The notes below the pieces were generated by a model. The model had not been told where the DNA came from and did no database searches. It saw only the letters and a program-made list of their open reading frames with translations. A program made the position numbers and the translations under genes. DNA of 64,000 nucleotides from Mesorhizobium sp. WSM4313 (GTDB lineage: Bacteria; Pseudomonadota; Alphaproteobacteria; Rhizobiales; Rhizobiaceae), in NCBI RefSeq assembly GCF_002294725.1, contig NZ_NSFT01000001.1, forward strand, positions 806,001 to 870,000, in the 5' to 3' direction. This document shows, one piece after another, positions 1 to 8,799 of the stretch (positions within the stretch are counted from its first letter, which is position 1; the number at the start of each line of letters is the position of its first letter).

Positions 1-301
1 GATCCAGCAGCGCATTCCGGTTGCGCTGGACGGCACGGCGATGCCGCAAGGCATGGCCAAGGGCGACAGCTTCTTCTGGTTCCGCGGCGGCGCCACGATC
101 ATCATTGATCCGCGCGATGGCTTCGAGGAAATCCGCTACTCGATCATCAAGAACACCGGCAGCGCGGACCGGCAGAAGCGTCAGGCCGGGACGATGGCGG
201 CCAACTATCTCTCGCCGCTGCGAGCGCTCTATTTCGGCGGCGAAGTATCGGAGCCTTTTGCGTTGTTGCATGCCAGCGACGGAGACGACGACCATGTCTA
301 G
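1..301 (+). CDS. Unknown protein, C-terminal fragment (5' end outside window)
   Basis: An open frame enters from the left edge (first full codon at base 2) and stops at 299-301, giving about 99 visible residues. I do not recognise the family. The visible tail has a hydrophobic patch (FFWFRGGATIIIDP), a basic helix-like stretch and an acidic end (DGDDD). An internal ATG at 41 is unlikely to be the start because the frame is open upstream of it. The stop overlaps the start of the next gene by 8 bases, so the two are probably translationally coupled and functionally linked. The function cannot be inferred without the upstream sequence. Confidence 0.65.
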   Translation, partial: IQQRIPVALDGTAMPQGMAKGDSFFWFRGGATIIIDPRDGFEEIRYSIIKNTGSADRQKRQAGTMAANYLSPLRALYFGGEVSEPFALLHASDGDDDHV

Positions 302-1817
302 AAAACCGGCGGCAAGAACAAGGCCGGCAAAATCGGCTCCCGCGGCGACGCCGGCATCGGGCATTACTGTCAGGCACTACTGCCAAGGCATCGGCGACTG
401 CCACTTGCTGACGTTCAAGAAGCCGGACGGCAAGCCGTTCCGCATTCTCATCGATTGCGGCATTCATGTCTCGATCAAGAGTGGCTCGGCGCTGGTCTCC
501 GACATCGTCGCCGACCTCAAGAAGGAGACCGGCGGCAAGATCGACATCCTCGTCGTCACCCACGAACACTGGGATCATGTCTCCGGCTTCCTGACCGCGA
601 AGGACCTCTTCAAGGATTTCATCGTCGGCGATGTCTGGATGGCGTGGACCGAAAATCCCGCCGACGCCGAGGCGGTGGAGATCGACAAGTTCAAGGGCCA
701 GGCGCTGGCGGCCTTGCAGGGCGTGGGCCAGAAGCTCGACGGAATGCAGGGGCTCAGTTCTTACATGGCCGGGGTGCGCGATGGCCTGCAGTCAGTGCTC
801 GGCTTCCAGTTCGGTGCCGCCGGCGAGCGGGTGCGCTCGGCCCGCGACTCAGCGGCAAAGCTGTCGCAAAAACCGTCGCCGACCTATTTCGAGCCTGGCG
901 GGCCGCCAGTGACGATCGACGCATTGCCCAACCTGCGCGTCTATGTGCTCGGTCCGCCGCGCGACAAGGCGGCGCTTCGCCTCGAGGAAAAGGCGAGCGA
1001 GATGTTTCCGCTGGCCAGCGGCGGTCCGTACGCGCGGGCGCTGGCGAGCGGCCTCAAGATCAACGAGGCGGCCGATGCCGGTTACGTCGACGAGCTCAGT
1101 CCGTTCGAGCGCAATGTCGGCACGCCGCTCTCCGCGGCGCTCGCCGGCGACAAGGGGAGCGACCCGGCCATCGATATCGCCGCCTATGTGCGCAAGCATT
1201 ATTCCGGGCCGGTTTCGGCCGCGGCATCCATGGAAGACCGCGACCAGTCCTGGCGGCGCATCGACGCCGACTGGATGGGGATCGCCGCTGATCTGGCCTT
1301 GCAGCTCGACCGCGGCGTCAACAACACCAGCCTGGTGCTTGCCTTCGAGTTCATCGATAGCGGCCGGGTGTTGCTGTTCCCCGGCGACGCCCAGATCGGC
1401 AACTGGCTAAGCTGGAAGGACCTGAAATGGCCGGTGGGGCAGGGCACCGTCACATCGGCCGATCTTCTGGCGCGCACCGTCTATCTCAAGGTCGCGCATC
1501 ACGGCAGCCAGAACGCCACGCCGCAGAAACAGGGTTTCGATCTGCTGACGAGCTCGGACCTGTCGGCCTTCATCCCGACCAACAAGGTCGATGCGCTGAA
1601 AGTGCACTGGGGCGAGATGCCCTATGACGGCATCCTGACCGCGCTCGAGACGAAGGCCAAGGGCCGCGTCATCCGCGCCGATGATCCGTGGCTGGCGGAC
1701 AAGAACGGCAAGCCGGCCTTTGCCGCGCCGTCCGGTTCGATCCAGGCGGTGCGCAGCGCCCCCCGCGATGCGGCACGCGGGCCGGGCGGACTGTGGGTGG
1801 AAGTGGATCTGGTTTAG
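294..1817 (+). CDS. MBL-fold metallohydrolase, ComEC-like
   Basis: A 507-residue protein with the metallo-beta-lactamase metal motif THEHWDH near residue 88. Later come a GDA motif (LLFPGDAQ) and KVAHHGSQ near residue 400, an arrangement like the periplasmic hydrolase domain of ComEC/Rec2. There are no membrane segments and no signal peptide, so it is probably a cytosolic hydrolase acting on a phosphodiester or similar substrate. A long insert of about 270 residues separates the first motif from the GDA motif. The frame is open further upstream, but ATG 294 is chosen because the preceding residues are low-complexity Arg/Ala/Ser sequence antisense to nothing known, and because it overlaps the upstream stop by 8 bases. 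Substrate and role are unknown; stand-alone MBL proteins of this kind often sit in small accessory cassettes. Confidence 0.8.
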   Translation: MSRKPAARTRPAKSAPAATPASGITVRHYCQGIGDCHLLTFKKPDGKPFRILIDCGIHVSIKSGSALVSDIVADLKKETGGKIDILVVTHEHWDHVSGFLTAKDLFKDFIVGDVWMAWTENPADAEAVEIDKFKGQALAALQGVGQKLDGMQGLSSYMAGVRDGLQSVLGFQFGAAGERVRSARDSAAKLSQKPSPTYFEPGGPPVTIDALPNLRVYVLGPPRDKAALRLEEKASEMFPLASGGPYARALASGLKINEAADAGYVDELSPFERNVGTPLSAALAGDKGSDPAIDIAAYVRKHYSGPVSAAASMEDRDQSWRRIDADWMGIAADLALQLDRGVNNTSLVLAFEFIDSGRVLLFPGDAQIGNWLSWKDLKWPVGQGTVTSADLLARTVYLKVAHHGSQNATPQKQGFDLLTSSDLSAFIPTNKVDALKVHWGEMPYDGILTALETKAKGRVIRADDPWLADKNGKPAFAAPSGSIQAVRSAPRDAARGPGGLWVEVDLV

Positions 1818-1952
1818 GACCACCGGAACGCCGCCGCGCGGCAGGCGCCGATCAGTCCGGCCTCAAAGCCGATTGCGAAAAATCGAAAACCGATTTATGG
1901 AGCGAGCGGCTGAATGAGGGCGGCCACTCAACACATTGCACAAGGTCGCCCC

Positions 1953-2123
1953 ATGCCCGATGCATTCTCCCGCGTCATCGCCTTCCTTGCCGTGGTCACG
2001 GCCCTGCTGTTTGCCGGGCTGCATTTCCATCAAGGACACATCATCGCCACGCTCTATTTCATGACCGGCGCCGTTCTGGTGACAGCGGTGACGCATATGA
2101 ATGTGCGCAGAGGGCTGATCTAG
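1953..2123 (+). CDS. Small two-helix membrane protein, unknown function
   Basis: A 56-residue product starting MPDAFSRVIAFLAVV, with two hydrophobic segments (about residues 6-21 and 30-46) and a short basic tail. An in-frame ATG at 1914 would add 13 polar residues; the later ATG is preferred because the hydrophobic segment then begins near the N terminus. The ribosome binding site is weak for both. It lies alone between the MBL gene and the acyltransferase gene. I do not recognise a family, and its reality rests only on the helix pattern and clean frame. Confidence 0.45.
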   Translation: MPDAFSRVIAFLAVVTALLFAGLHFHQGHIIATLYFMTGAVLVTAVTHMNVRRGLI

Positions 2124-2168
2124 AATCCGGTTGTCGGGCCATCCAAGCAGGTCGAATAGACGGTGCGT

Positions 2169-2185
2169 GGATTGAATCTGAGACC
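2169..2185. repeat. Partial copy of the tRNA-Val T-arm (attachment-site-like)
   Basis: Seventeen bases match bases 3517-3533 inside tRNA-Val at 15 of 17 positions, in direct orientation. Extending 10 bases to the left gives 21 of 27. The copy lies 8 bases beyond the stop of the acyltransferase gene, while the tRNA lies at its other end. This is the pattern left when an element integrates into a tRNA 3' half, but no integrase is present. Confidence 0.4.
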
Positions 2186-2193
2186 TTCTGTGT

Positions 2194-3342
2194 TCACCCA
2201 CGCTGGACGGCGGCGGGCTGAAGCTTCGAGCGGAGGCGCCATGCCATTGCGTGGCCCAATCGAACGCCTGGACGTTCGACTGCCGTATGCTGCATGTGAG
2301 CCAGCGGAGTGATGACGAGGACCGAAAAGGCAAACGAGGCGAGTGCCAGTGTGATAGGAGAAACTCCTGCATTGACGGCCTTTGCGAGTAGCTCAGGCAT
2401 GTTCCAAAGAGCGATCAGCACCAATGGGTGCAACAAGTAGAAGCTGAAAGAGATGCGGCCGAAATACCTGGCCACAGCCATCAGACGACCTTTCCGCAAC
2501 GGAACGCCATAGGCGATCAACGCCGAGATAAAACCCGCGAAAGCCGTCTCGAAAATCACGGACCAGTTGGACCACCATCCAAGCAAGGGGCGCGAGAGTG
2601 CGAACCCGGCGACCGCGAGGGCGAGCGACAGGGCCGGACGAGGAAGGCGAGCGACTATCTTCCTTCCATAGGCACAAGCGATCATTCCGGACACGAAGGA
2701 GTAGAGGTTCCCTAACGAAACGCCCTTTCCGGGCGTTCCAGACCACTGCCCGCTGAATGACAGGCCGAGCAAGATGAGGGCGGGCAGAACCAGAGCGACA
2801 GCGCCCCATCGCCGCCAGGACCAATAGAGCAAAAAAATCAGTGGGGCCGCGATCATTTCGGTTTGGAGCGACCACATCACGCCGTTGATGTCGGTACGTA
2901 GCAACAGCGCATTGGCCATCACATTCCTGGTCGTGTAGACCTCAGCCGGCCCAAGCGACATGCCGGTCAGCAGAAACAGTCCGACGAAGATCGCGATGGT
3001 TGAAAAGATGGCAGGGTAGATGCGCAGAACGCGTCCTATGAAAAATGGGCCGGCGCTGGCCTTGAGGTCATCCGTCTGCCGACTGAGCATCATCATGAGA
3101 ACGAAGCCGCTCAGGACAAAGAAAAATACGACGGCGCCGTGGCCGTTCCCGGCGATGCGGAAAGCCGCATCAAGGTAGCTTTGGCTTCGATACGAGCCCT
3201 GCACCAAAGAGACCGCTTGCCGCGTCGCATCATAATATGTCGCCTGACCGCAATGAAAGAGCGCGACCATCAGCGCGGCGACGCCGCGAGCTGCTTCGAG
3301 GCCAGGTACGAATTCACGGCGCGAGATAGCGATATCCCCCAT
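2194..3342 (-). CDS. Membrane acyltransferase, acyltransferase-3 family
   Basis: A 382-residue integral membrane protein with about ten hydrophobic segments. The N terminus FVPGLEAARGVAALMVALFHCG is the usual first helix of the acyltransferase-3 (NodX/OafA) family, with the conserved R and the H of the ALFH motif thought to serve in catalysis; GAVVFFFVLSGFVL follows near residue 67. Such enzymes O-acylate sugars of surface polysaccharide or lipid. The frame is open to 3537 but runs into tRNA-Val, so ATG 3342 is chosen; GGGGGA precedes it. The gene is visibly less GC-rich than its neighbours and is bounded by tRNA-Val and a partial tRNA copy, suggesting acquisition. The acceptor is unknown. 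Confidence 0.88.
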   Translation of the reverse strand: MGDIAISRREFVPGLEAARGVAALMVALFHCGQATYYDATRQAVSLVQGSYRSQSYLDAAFRIAGNGHGAVVFFFVLSGFVLMMMLSRQTDDLKASAGPFFIGRVLRIYPAIFSTIAIFVGLFLLTGMSLGPAEVYTTRNVMANALLLRTDINGVMWSLQTEMIAAPLIFLLYWSWRRWGAVALVLPALILLGLSFSGQWSGTPGKGVSLGNLYSFVSGMIACAYGRKIVARLPRPALSLALAVAGFALSRPLLGWWSNWSVIFETAFAGFISALIAYGVPLRKGRLMAVARYFGRISFSFYLLHPLVLIALWNMPELLAKAVNAGVSPITLALASFAFSVLVITPLAHMQHTAVERPGVRLGHAMAWRLRSKLQPAAVQRG

Positions 3343-3501
3343 GTCGCTGACGTTTCCCCCGCAATCTCCTCTTGATGCGCTCGGACGGCACCGGGCGGCA
3401 TCCCCCGAAACCGACTGTGCCCAATTCGAGCCGCATAAGCTCCATTCCCTACGCGCATTTGCGCGGAGGTCGTCATAAGAACTGTGGAAAACCAAGGGAA
3501 A

Positions 3502-3576
3502 TGGTGGGCGATGCAGGGATTGAACCTGCGACCCCACCCGTGTGAAGGGTGTGCTCTCCCGCTGAGCTAATCGCCC
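3502..3576 (-). tRNA. tRNA-Val (CAC)
   Basis: Read on the minus strand this folds as a 75-base tRNA with encoded CCA: acceptor stem GGGCGAT/ATCGCCC, D-arm with AGCTCAGCGGGAGAGC, anticodon stem CACCC/GGGTG around loop TTCACAC (anticodon CAC, reading GUG), and T-arm GCAGG-TTCAATC-CCTGC. All stems pair cleanly. Confidence 0.96.
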
Positions 3577-3702
3577 GCCTTAGGCCCGAAGACCGAAGCG
3601 AGCCGCGATATAAGGGAGGCGGGTGCGCGAAGTCAAGGCGATGTGCCAAGCTTCTCGCTCGGACCAGTTTCCGGTTTGTCAACCGTCCGATCCGAGTCCC
3701 GC

Positions 3703-4383
3703 TCAGCGTGCCGCCGCGATCAACCGCTCGGCCAGTTGCGGCGTCAGCGTGTCGAAATGCGAGATCACCAGAGTTGGCTCGAATTCGCGCACATGGCGGT
3801 CGGTGTAGCCAAAATCGACCGCGACCACCGGAATGCCAGCTGCCTTGGCGGTGTCGATGTCGGTCTGCGAATCGCCGATCATCAAGGCGTTCTCCGCATC
3901 GCCGCCGGCCAGCCTGATTGTCTCGGTGAGATGGCGCGGATCGGGTTTGCGGAAGGCGAACGTGTCCTGGCCGCAGATCGCGGCAAAATAGTTTGACATA
4001 CCAAGCGCGCCGATCAGCGTCGCGGAATTCGCTTCGTATTTATTGGTGCAGACCGCCATCAGATAGCCGGCGGCCTGGAAACGGTCGAGCGCGGCGACGA
4101 CGCCGGGATAGGGGCGCGACTTGCCGGGAATGTTCAACGTGTAATGGTCGAGGAACAGCTTCAGCAGCCGGTCGTGCTCCTCCGCCATCAGCGCCTTGTT
4201 CTGCGCAGCATGCGCGCGTTCGATCATGACGCGGCCGCCATGGCCGACGAAGCGTCTGAAGCCGGCTTCGTCGACAGCGGCGAGGTCGCTCGCCGCCAGG
4301 CTGTGGTTGAGGCTGTCGAGCAGGTCGGGCGCGGTGTCGATCAGCGTTCCATCCAGGTCGAAGACGATGATCGGGCGAGTCAT
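3703..4383 (-). CDS. gph: Phosphoglycolate phosphatase
   Basis: A 226-residue HAD-superfamily hydrolase. Motif I is DLDGTLIDTAPD at residues 8-19, motif III is the FRKPDP stretch near 165, and motif IV is GDSQTDIDTA near 190. The DTAPDL sequence after motif I is typical of Gph, which removes phosphate from 2-phosphoglycolate produced by repair of 3'-phosphoglycolate DNA ends or by oxygenase reactions. The start at 4383 gives the family's normal N terminus (MTRPIIVFDLDG); the longer open frame upstream runs antisense through rpiA and is not coding. It is divergent from rpiA with a 160-base gap that should hold both promoters. Confidence 0.93.
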   Translation of the reverse strand: MTRPIIVFDLDGTLIDTAPDLLDSLNHSLAASDLAAVDEAGFRRFVGHGGRVMIERAHAAQNKALMAEEHDRLLKLFLDHYTLNIPGKSRPYPGVVAALDRFQAAGYLMAVCTNKYEANSATLIGALGMSNYFAAICGQDTFAFRKPDPRHLTETIRLAGGDAENALMIGDSQTDIDTAKAAGIPVVAVDFGYTDRHVREFEPTLVISHFDTLTPQLAERLIAAAR

Positions 4384-4543
4384 GGGTGGATCCTGCGGCA
4401 ATTGCGTTGCCGCAGCCGATACAGGCTGGCCCAAGTTCAAGCAAGAAGCCTCGATCGGTCCACAGAGCCTTTGAGGGCGAGCCTTTGACGGGACAGGCAA
4501 AAATGCTAGGAGGCGCGCGAAACCGGCGAAATCGGGGCTTCCC

Positions 4544-5239
4544 ATGGATGCAAGGCAGTTGAAGGTCGAGGCCGCGCGGGCAGCGCTCGCCCATGTCGGC
4601 AGCGGCATGCGGCTTGGCATCGGCACCGGCACCACGGCGGAAGAATTCGTGCGGCTGCTGGCCGAGAAGGTTGCGACCGGCCTCAAGGTCATTGGCGTGC
4701 CGACTTCCGAGCGCACCGCAGCACTCTGCCGCGAGCTCGGCGTGCCGCTGTCTACACTGGAAGAAACACCCGAGCTCGACCTCACCATCGACGGCGCCGA
4801 CGAGGTCGACCCTGAGCTGACCCTGATCAAGGGCGGCGGCGGCGCGCTGCTGCGCGAGAAGATCGTCGCGGCGGCGTCCGAGCGCATGATCGTGATTGCC
4901 GACAAATCCAAGATGGTCGGAACCCTCGGCCGGTTCCCGCTGCCGATCGAGGTCAACAAATTCGGCCTGCGCGCCACCGAGATCGCGGTACGCGCCGCCG
5001 CGGCAGGGCTAGGCCTTTCCGGCCCGGTTACATTGAGGATGACGGGAAGCCAGCCATTTGTTACAGACGGCGGCCACTTTATCCTCGATGCATCTTTTGG
5101 CCGCATTCCGGATACAAGAGCGCTGTCGAATGCTCTCTTCGCCGTTCCAGGCGTTGTCGAGCACGGTCTATTCATCGGGCTGGCGTCAACGGCCATCATC
5201 GCCGGCGGCGACGGTATCGAAACCGTCCATGCAGCCTGA
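4544..5239 (+). CDS. rpiA: Ribose-5-phosphate isomerase A
   Basis: A 231-residue protein with the RpiA signature: [13 protein letters not shown] near residue 25 (phosphate loop), [14 protein letters not shown] near 80 with catalytic Asp residues, and [15 protein letters not shown] near 92 containing the catalytic Glu and Lys. It interconverts ribose 5-phosphate and ribulose 5-phosphate in the pentose phosphate pathway. Length is normal for the family. It is followed 21 bases later by the DUF2059 gene and then by gor, all in one direction. Confidence 0.96.
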   Translation: MDARQLKVEAARAALAHVGSGMRLGIGTGTTAEEFVRLLAEKVATGLKVIGVPTSERTAALCRELGVPLSTLEETPELDLTIDGADEVDPELTLIKGGGGALLREKIVAAASERMIVIADKSKMVGTLGRFPLPIEVNKFGLRATEIAVRAAAAGLGLSGPVTLRMTGSQPFVTDGGHFILDASFGRIPDTRALSNALFAVPGVVEHGLFIGLASTAIIAGGDGIETVHAA

Positions 5240-5260
5240 AACCAGGGAGTTCTACCGACT

Positions 5261-5860
5261 ATGATTTTGCCTAAACGAGTTCGCCGCTTTTCGACGCTTC
5301 TGGCGGCCTCGGCCGTCCTTGCGCTGTCGTCACCGGTGTTTGCTCAGGACATCAGCGAATCGCATCTGAAGGCCGCGCGCGCGGCTGTCGCGGCGATCCA
5401 TGCCACGGACTCGTTCGACAACATCCTGCCGCAGGCGGCCGGCGCGCTGGAATCGCAGCTCATCCAGAAAAACCCCGACATGCAGGAACTGATCGGCAAG
5501 ACCGTGACCGAGAAGGCGCTTGGCATGGCCTCGCGGCGCGCCGACCTGGAAAAGGAGGCGGCCATGGCCTATGCTAAGGTGTTCTCCGAGAAGGACCTCA
5601 ACGATATCGCCGCCTTCTACAGCTCCGAGGCCGGCAAGAAGCTGCTGGATAGCGGCCCCGCGGTGACGCGCGACCTCGTCAAGGCTGCCGACATCTGGCA
5701 AAATGGCGTTGCCCGCGATCTCGCCCAGCAGGTCGGCGAGACGCTTGCGGCCGCCGCCAAGGCCAAGGCGCCGGCAGCGCCGGCTCCGGCCGCCACCGCG
5801 CCCGCCGATGGTTCCGCTCCGGCGGACAATTCGGCTCCGGCTGACGATTCGCAGAACTGA
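5261..5860 (+). CDS. Exported DUF2059-domain protein
   Basis: A 199-residue protein with a Sec signal peptide (basic MILPKRVRRF, then a hydrophobic stretch, cleavage probably after SPVFA). The central part (about residues 80-150) carries the DUF2059 pattern with EKDLNDIAAFYSSEAGKKLL. The last 35 residues are Ala/Pro-rich with APADxSAPADNS repeats, a likely disordered tail. DUF2059 proteins are periplasmic and of unknown function. It follows rpiA by 21 bases and is closed by a hairpin terminator. Confidence 0.85.
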   Translation: MILPKRVRRFSTLLAASAVLALSSPVFAQDISESHLKAARAAVAAIHATDSFDNILPQAAGALESQLIQKNPDMQELIGKTVTEKALGMASRRADLEKEAAMAYAKVFSEKDLNDIAAFYSSEAGKKLLDSGPAVTRDLVKAADIWQNGVARDLAQQVGETLAAAAKAKAPAAPAPAATAPADGSAPADNSAPADDSQN

Positions 5861-5893
5861 TCGCTGTCAATCCGCCGACAGCGGCTGGACCAC

Positions 5894-5923
5894 AAAGCCC
5901 GGGTTTGCCCGGGCTTTTCTTTT
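5894..5923 (+). terminator. Rho-independent terminator after the DUF2059 gene
   Basis: A 10-base-pair stem AAAGCCCGGG/CCCGGGCTTT with a four-base loop is followed by a T-rich run. It ends the rpiA-DUF2059 transcript 33 bases after the stop, so gor at 5980 probably has its own promoter. Confidence 0.88.
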
Positions 5924-5979
5924 GCCGCTCGGCAGCCTACCTCTGAGCCCCGTCTTTCTCATTCGCAGGAGCCCAAGCG

Positions 5980-7368
5980 ATGGCCGCTTATGACTATGAT
6001 CTGTTCGTCATCGGCGGCGGCTCCGGCGGGGTAAGGGCGGCCCGGGTGGCGGCGGCTCTCGGCAAGCGCGTGGCCATCGCTGAGGAATACCGCTTCGGCG
6101 GCACCTGCGTCCTTCGCGGCTGCGTGCCGAAGAAGCTCTATGTCTATGCTTCGCAATTTCCCGAGCATTTCGCCGATGCCGCCGGCTATGGCTGGACGGT
6201 GCCCGAGGCGAGCTTCGACTGGCCGACGCTGGTCGCCAACAAGGACAAGGAGATCGCGCGGCTCGAAGCGATCTACAAGAAGAATGTCGAAGGCTCCGGC
6301 GGCGAGACCTTTCATTCACGCGCAGTGCTCGTCGACACGCACAGCCTCTATCTGGTTGCCGAGGACCGCACGGTCAGCGCCGACCAGATCCTGATCGCCA
6401 CCGGCGGGCGTCCGGCGCCGCATCCGGCGCTGCCAGGCCATGAATATTGCATCTTCTCCAACGAGGCCTTCGATCTCAAGGAGCTGCCGAAGGCGATCAT
6501 GATCGAGGGCGGCGGCTACATCGCCGTCGAATTCGCCAACATCTTCCACGGCCTGGGCGTCGACACCACGCTGGTCTATCGCGGCCAGGAGATTCTGAGC
6601 CGCTTCGACATGGATCTGCGCCGCTCGCTGCACGAGACAATGGAGAGGAAAGGCATCAGGATTCTTTGCCACGCGGTTTCGGAATCGGTGCGCAAGACAC
6701 CGGAGGGCAAGCTGGACGTGCTGCTGTCTTCCGGCCAAACGCTGACGGTCGACCAGGTGATGCTGGCGATCGGACGTCTCCCCAATACCGAGAATATGGG
6801 CCTGGAAGGCGTCGGCGTCGAACTCGGCAAGACGGGCGCGATCGTCGTGGACAAATATTCGCGCACCAATGTCGATAACATCTGGGCGATCGGCGATGTC
6901 ACGCATCGCGTGCAACTCACGCCGGTGGCGATCCACGAGGCGATGTGCTTCGTCGAGACGGCCTTCAAGGACAACCCGACAGCGCCGGACCACGACACCA
7001 TTCCGACGGCTGTATTCTCGCAGCCGGAAATCGGCACTGTCGGCCTGTCGGAAGACGACGCGATCAAGCGCTTCCCCGACGTCGAGATCTACCGCGCATC
7101 CTTCCGTCCGATGCGCCACACGCTGTCCGGCCGCGACGAGAAGACGCTGATCAAGCTGGTGGTCGACGGCGCATCCAGGAAGGTGATCGGCGCCCATATT
7201 CTGGGCCCCGATGCCGGCGAGATGGCGCAGCTTCTCGGCATTCCGCTGAAGGCTGGCCTGACCAAGGAGGACTTCGACCGCACCATGGCCGTGCATCCGA
7301 CCGCGGCCGAGGAGCTGGTGACGATGTACAAGCCGACCTATCGCGTGAAGAACGGCGAACGGGTCTGA
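5980..7368 (+). CDS. gor: Glutathione-disulfide reductase
   Basis: A 462-residue FAD/NAD(P)-dependent disulfide oxidoreductase. It has the FAD-binding GGGSGGVRAARVAA at residues 12-25, the redox-active pair in GGTCVLRGCVPKK near residues 44-56, the NADPH-binding GGGYIAVEFANIFHGLG near 175, and the C-terminal active-site AVHPTAAEE. RGCVPKK is characteristic of glutathione reductase rather than lipoamide dehydrogenase, which has NWGCIPTK as seen at 59690-61156. It regenerates reduced glutathione in the cytosol. Confidence 0.95.
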   Translation: MAAYDYDLFVIGGGSGGVRAARVAAALGKRVAIAEEYRFGGTCVLRGCVPKKLYVYASQFPEHFADAAGYGWTVPEASFDWPTLVANKDKEIARLEAIYKKNVEGSGGETFHSRAVLVDTHSLYLVAEDRTVSADQILIATGGRPAPHPALPGHEYCIFSNEAFDLKELPKAIMIEGGGYIAVEFANIFHGLGVDTTLVYRGQEILSRFDMDLRRSLHETMERKGIRILCHAVSESVRKTPEGKLDVLLSSGQTLTVDQVMLAIGRLPNTENMGLEGVGVELGKTGAIVVDKYSRTNVDNIWAIGDVTHRVQLTPVAIHEAMCFVETAFKDNPTAPDHDTIPTAVFSQPEIGTVGLSEDDAIKRFPDVEIYRASFRPMRHTLSGRDEKTLIKLVVDGASRKVIGAHILGPDAGEMAQLLGIPLKAGLTKEDFDRTMAVHPTAAEELVTMYKPTYRVKNGERV

Positions 7369-7384
7369 CCGGATCGTGGGATGC

Positions 7385-7413
7385 GACGGCCGCCGGCGAT
7401 GCCGGTGGCCGTC
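7385..7413. terminator. Hairpin between convergent gor and mgtE
   Basis: GACGGCC and GGCCGTC enclose a second stem CCGGC/GCCGG around GAT. It is very stable and sits between two convergent genes, but has no clear T-run on either side. A terminator role is inferred from position. Confidence 0.5.
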
Positions 7414-7422
7414 AAGATGCTT

Positions 7423-8787
7423 CTACAGAAGCGTGCCGCGCAGGATCATCAGCGCCACCGAGAAGTAGATGACCAGCCCGGTGACATCGACCAGCGTGGC
7501 GACGAACGGCGCCGAAGCGCTCGCCGGGTCGAAGCCGATGCGCTTCAGCGCGAAGGGCAGCATCGATCCCGACAGCGAGCCGAAGGTGACGATGCCGACG
7601 AGCGCCGCTCCTACCGTCGCCGCGATCAGCATCCAGTGCGGGCCGTAGTCGTAGAAGCCGAAATACTGGCAGAGCGCGATGCGGCAGATGCCGACGATGC
7701 CGAGGATCGAGCCGAGCACAAGGCCGGTCGGCAGCTCGCGCAAGGCCACCCGCCACCAGTCGCGCAGCCCGATCTCGCGCAGCGCCAGCGCGCGGATGAC
7801 GAGCGAGGTCGCCTGCGAGCCGGAGTTGCCGCCGGAGCTCATGATCAGCGGGATGAACAGCGTCAGCACGATCGCCTTCTCCAGCTCGCCTTCGTAGCTC
7901 TGCATGGCGTTGGCCGTCAGCATCTCGCTGAGGAACAGCGCGCAAAGCCAGCCGGCGCGCTTCTGGATCATGGCGAGGAAGCTCATCTTCATATAGGGCT
8001 CGTCCAGCGCCTCCATGCCGCCGAAGCGGTGCACATCCTCGGTCGTCTCCTCGATCATCGTGTCGATGATATCGTCGATGGTGACGATGCCGAGGAGCTT
8101 GCCGTGGTCGACGACAGGCAAGGCGAGCAGGTCGTATTTGGAGATTGTCTGCGCCAGGGTCTCGCGATCGGTGAGCGGCGTCACCGTCACCGGCATGCGA
8201 TCGGGCGCCACCGACAGGATCGAATCCTCCGGATTGCCGGTGATCAGCCGGCGCAATCCGGTCGCCCGCAGCAGGAGATGCGTCTCCGAGTCGACGATGT
8301 AGATGGCGTAGATGGTTTCGCGGCTGCGCTCGACCTTGCGGATGTAGTCGAGCGTGCGCCCAACGGTCCAGTCGGAAGGCACGCTGACGAATTCCGTCGT
8401 CATGATCGAGGCGGCGCTGCCTTCCGGATATCCCAGAATGGACAGCAGCGTCGCGCGCAGCGGGGGCGCCAAGGCGCCGAGTAGCTCCGAGCGGGCCGGC
8501 TCGTCCAGCTCGCGCAGGATGTCGGCGGCCCGGTCGACCGACATGGCAGTCAGGAGCTTGCTCGCCTTCGAGCGCGGCAGGGCCTCGGCAAGCTCGGGTG
8601 CTGCTTCGAGCTCCGGCTGGTCGAAAATGTCGACCAGCCGCTCGAACGGCACGGCGCAGAGCAGCTCGATCGCCATCTCGCGGGATTCATGGTTGAGGGC
8701 TTCAACGACGTCGGCGACGTGATCGTTGGCAAAAACACGGGCGACGGCGATTGCTTCGTCGTCCAGTACGGGTGCGAATTCGTTCAT
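7423..8787 (-). CDS. mgtE: Magnesium transporter MgtE
   Basis: A 454-residue protein with the full MgtE layout: an N-terminal helical domain (about residues 20-125), a tandem CBS region (about 130-255, with GIVTIDDIIDTMIEETTED at its end), and a C-terminal channel domain of about five membrane helices containing SSGGNSGSQATSLVIRALAL, the hallmark of the pore. MgtE is a magnesium-gated magnesium channel of the inner membrane. The ATG at 8787 is preceded by AAGGAG, and immediately before that lies a strong hairpin, suggesting control at the mRNA leader. Confidence 0.95.
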   Translation of the reverse strand: MNEFAPVLDDEAIAVARVFANDHVADVVEALNHESREMAIELLCAVPFERLVDIFDQPELEAAPELAEALPRSKASKLLTAMSVDRAADILRELDEPARSELLGALAPPLRATLLSILGYPEGSAASIMTTEFVSVPSDWTVGRTLDYIRKVERSRETIYAIYIVDSETHLLLRATGLRRLITGNPEDSILSVAPDRMPVTVTPLTDRETLAQTISKYDLLALPVVDHGKLLGIVTIDDIIDTMIEETTEDVHRFGGMEALDEPYMKMSFLAMIQKRAGWLCALFLSEMLTANAMQSYEGELEKAIVLTLFIPLIMSSGGNSGSQATSLVIRALALREIGLRDWWRVALRELPTGLVLGSILGIVGICRIALCQYFGFYDYGPHWMLIAATVGAALVGIVTFGSLSGSMLPFALKRIGFDPASASAPFVATLVDVTGLVIYFSVALMILRGTLL

Positions 8788-8799
8788 GGCTCACTCCTT

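Noticed and set aside
3473-3682. 69-residue frame containing SSAGEHTLHTGGVAGSIPAS
   Set aside because: It is read-through of tRNA-Val (3502-3576), not a protein.
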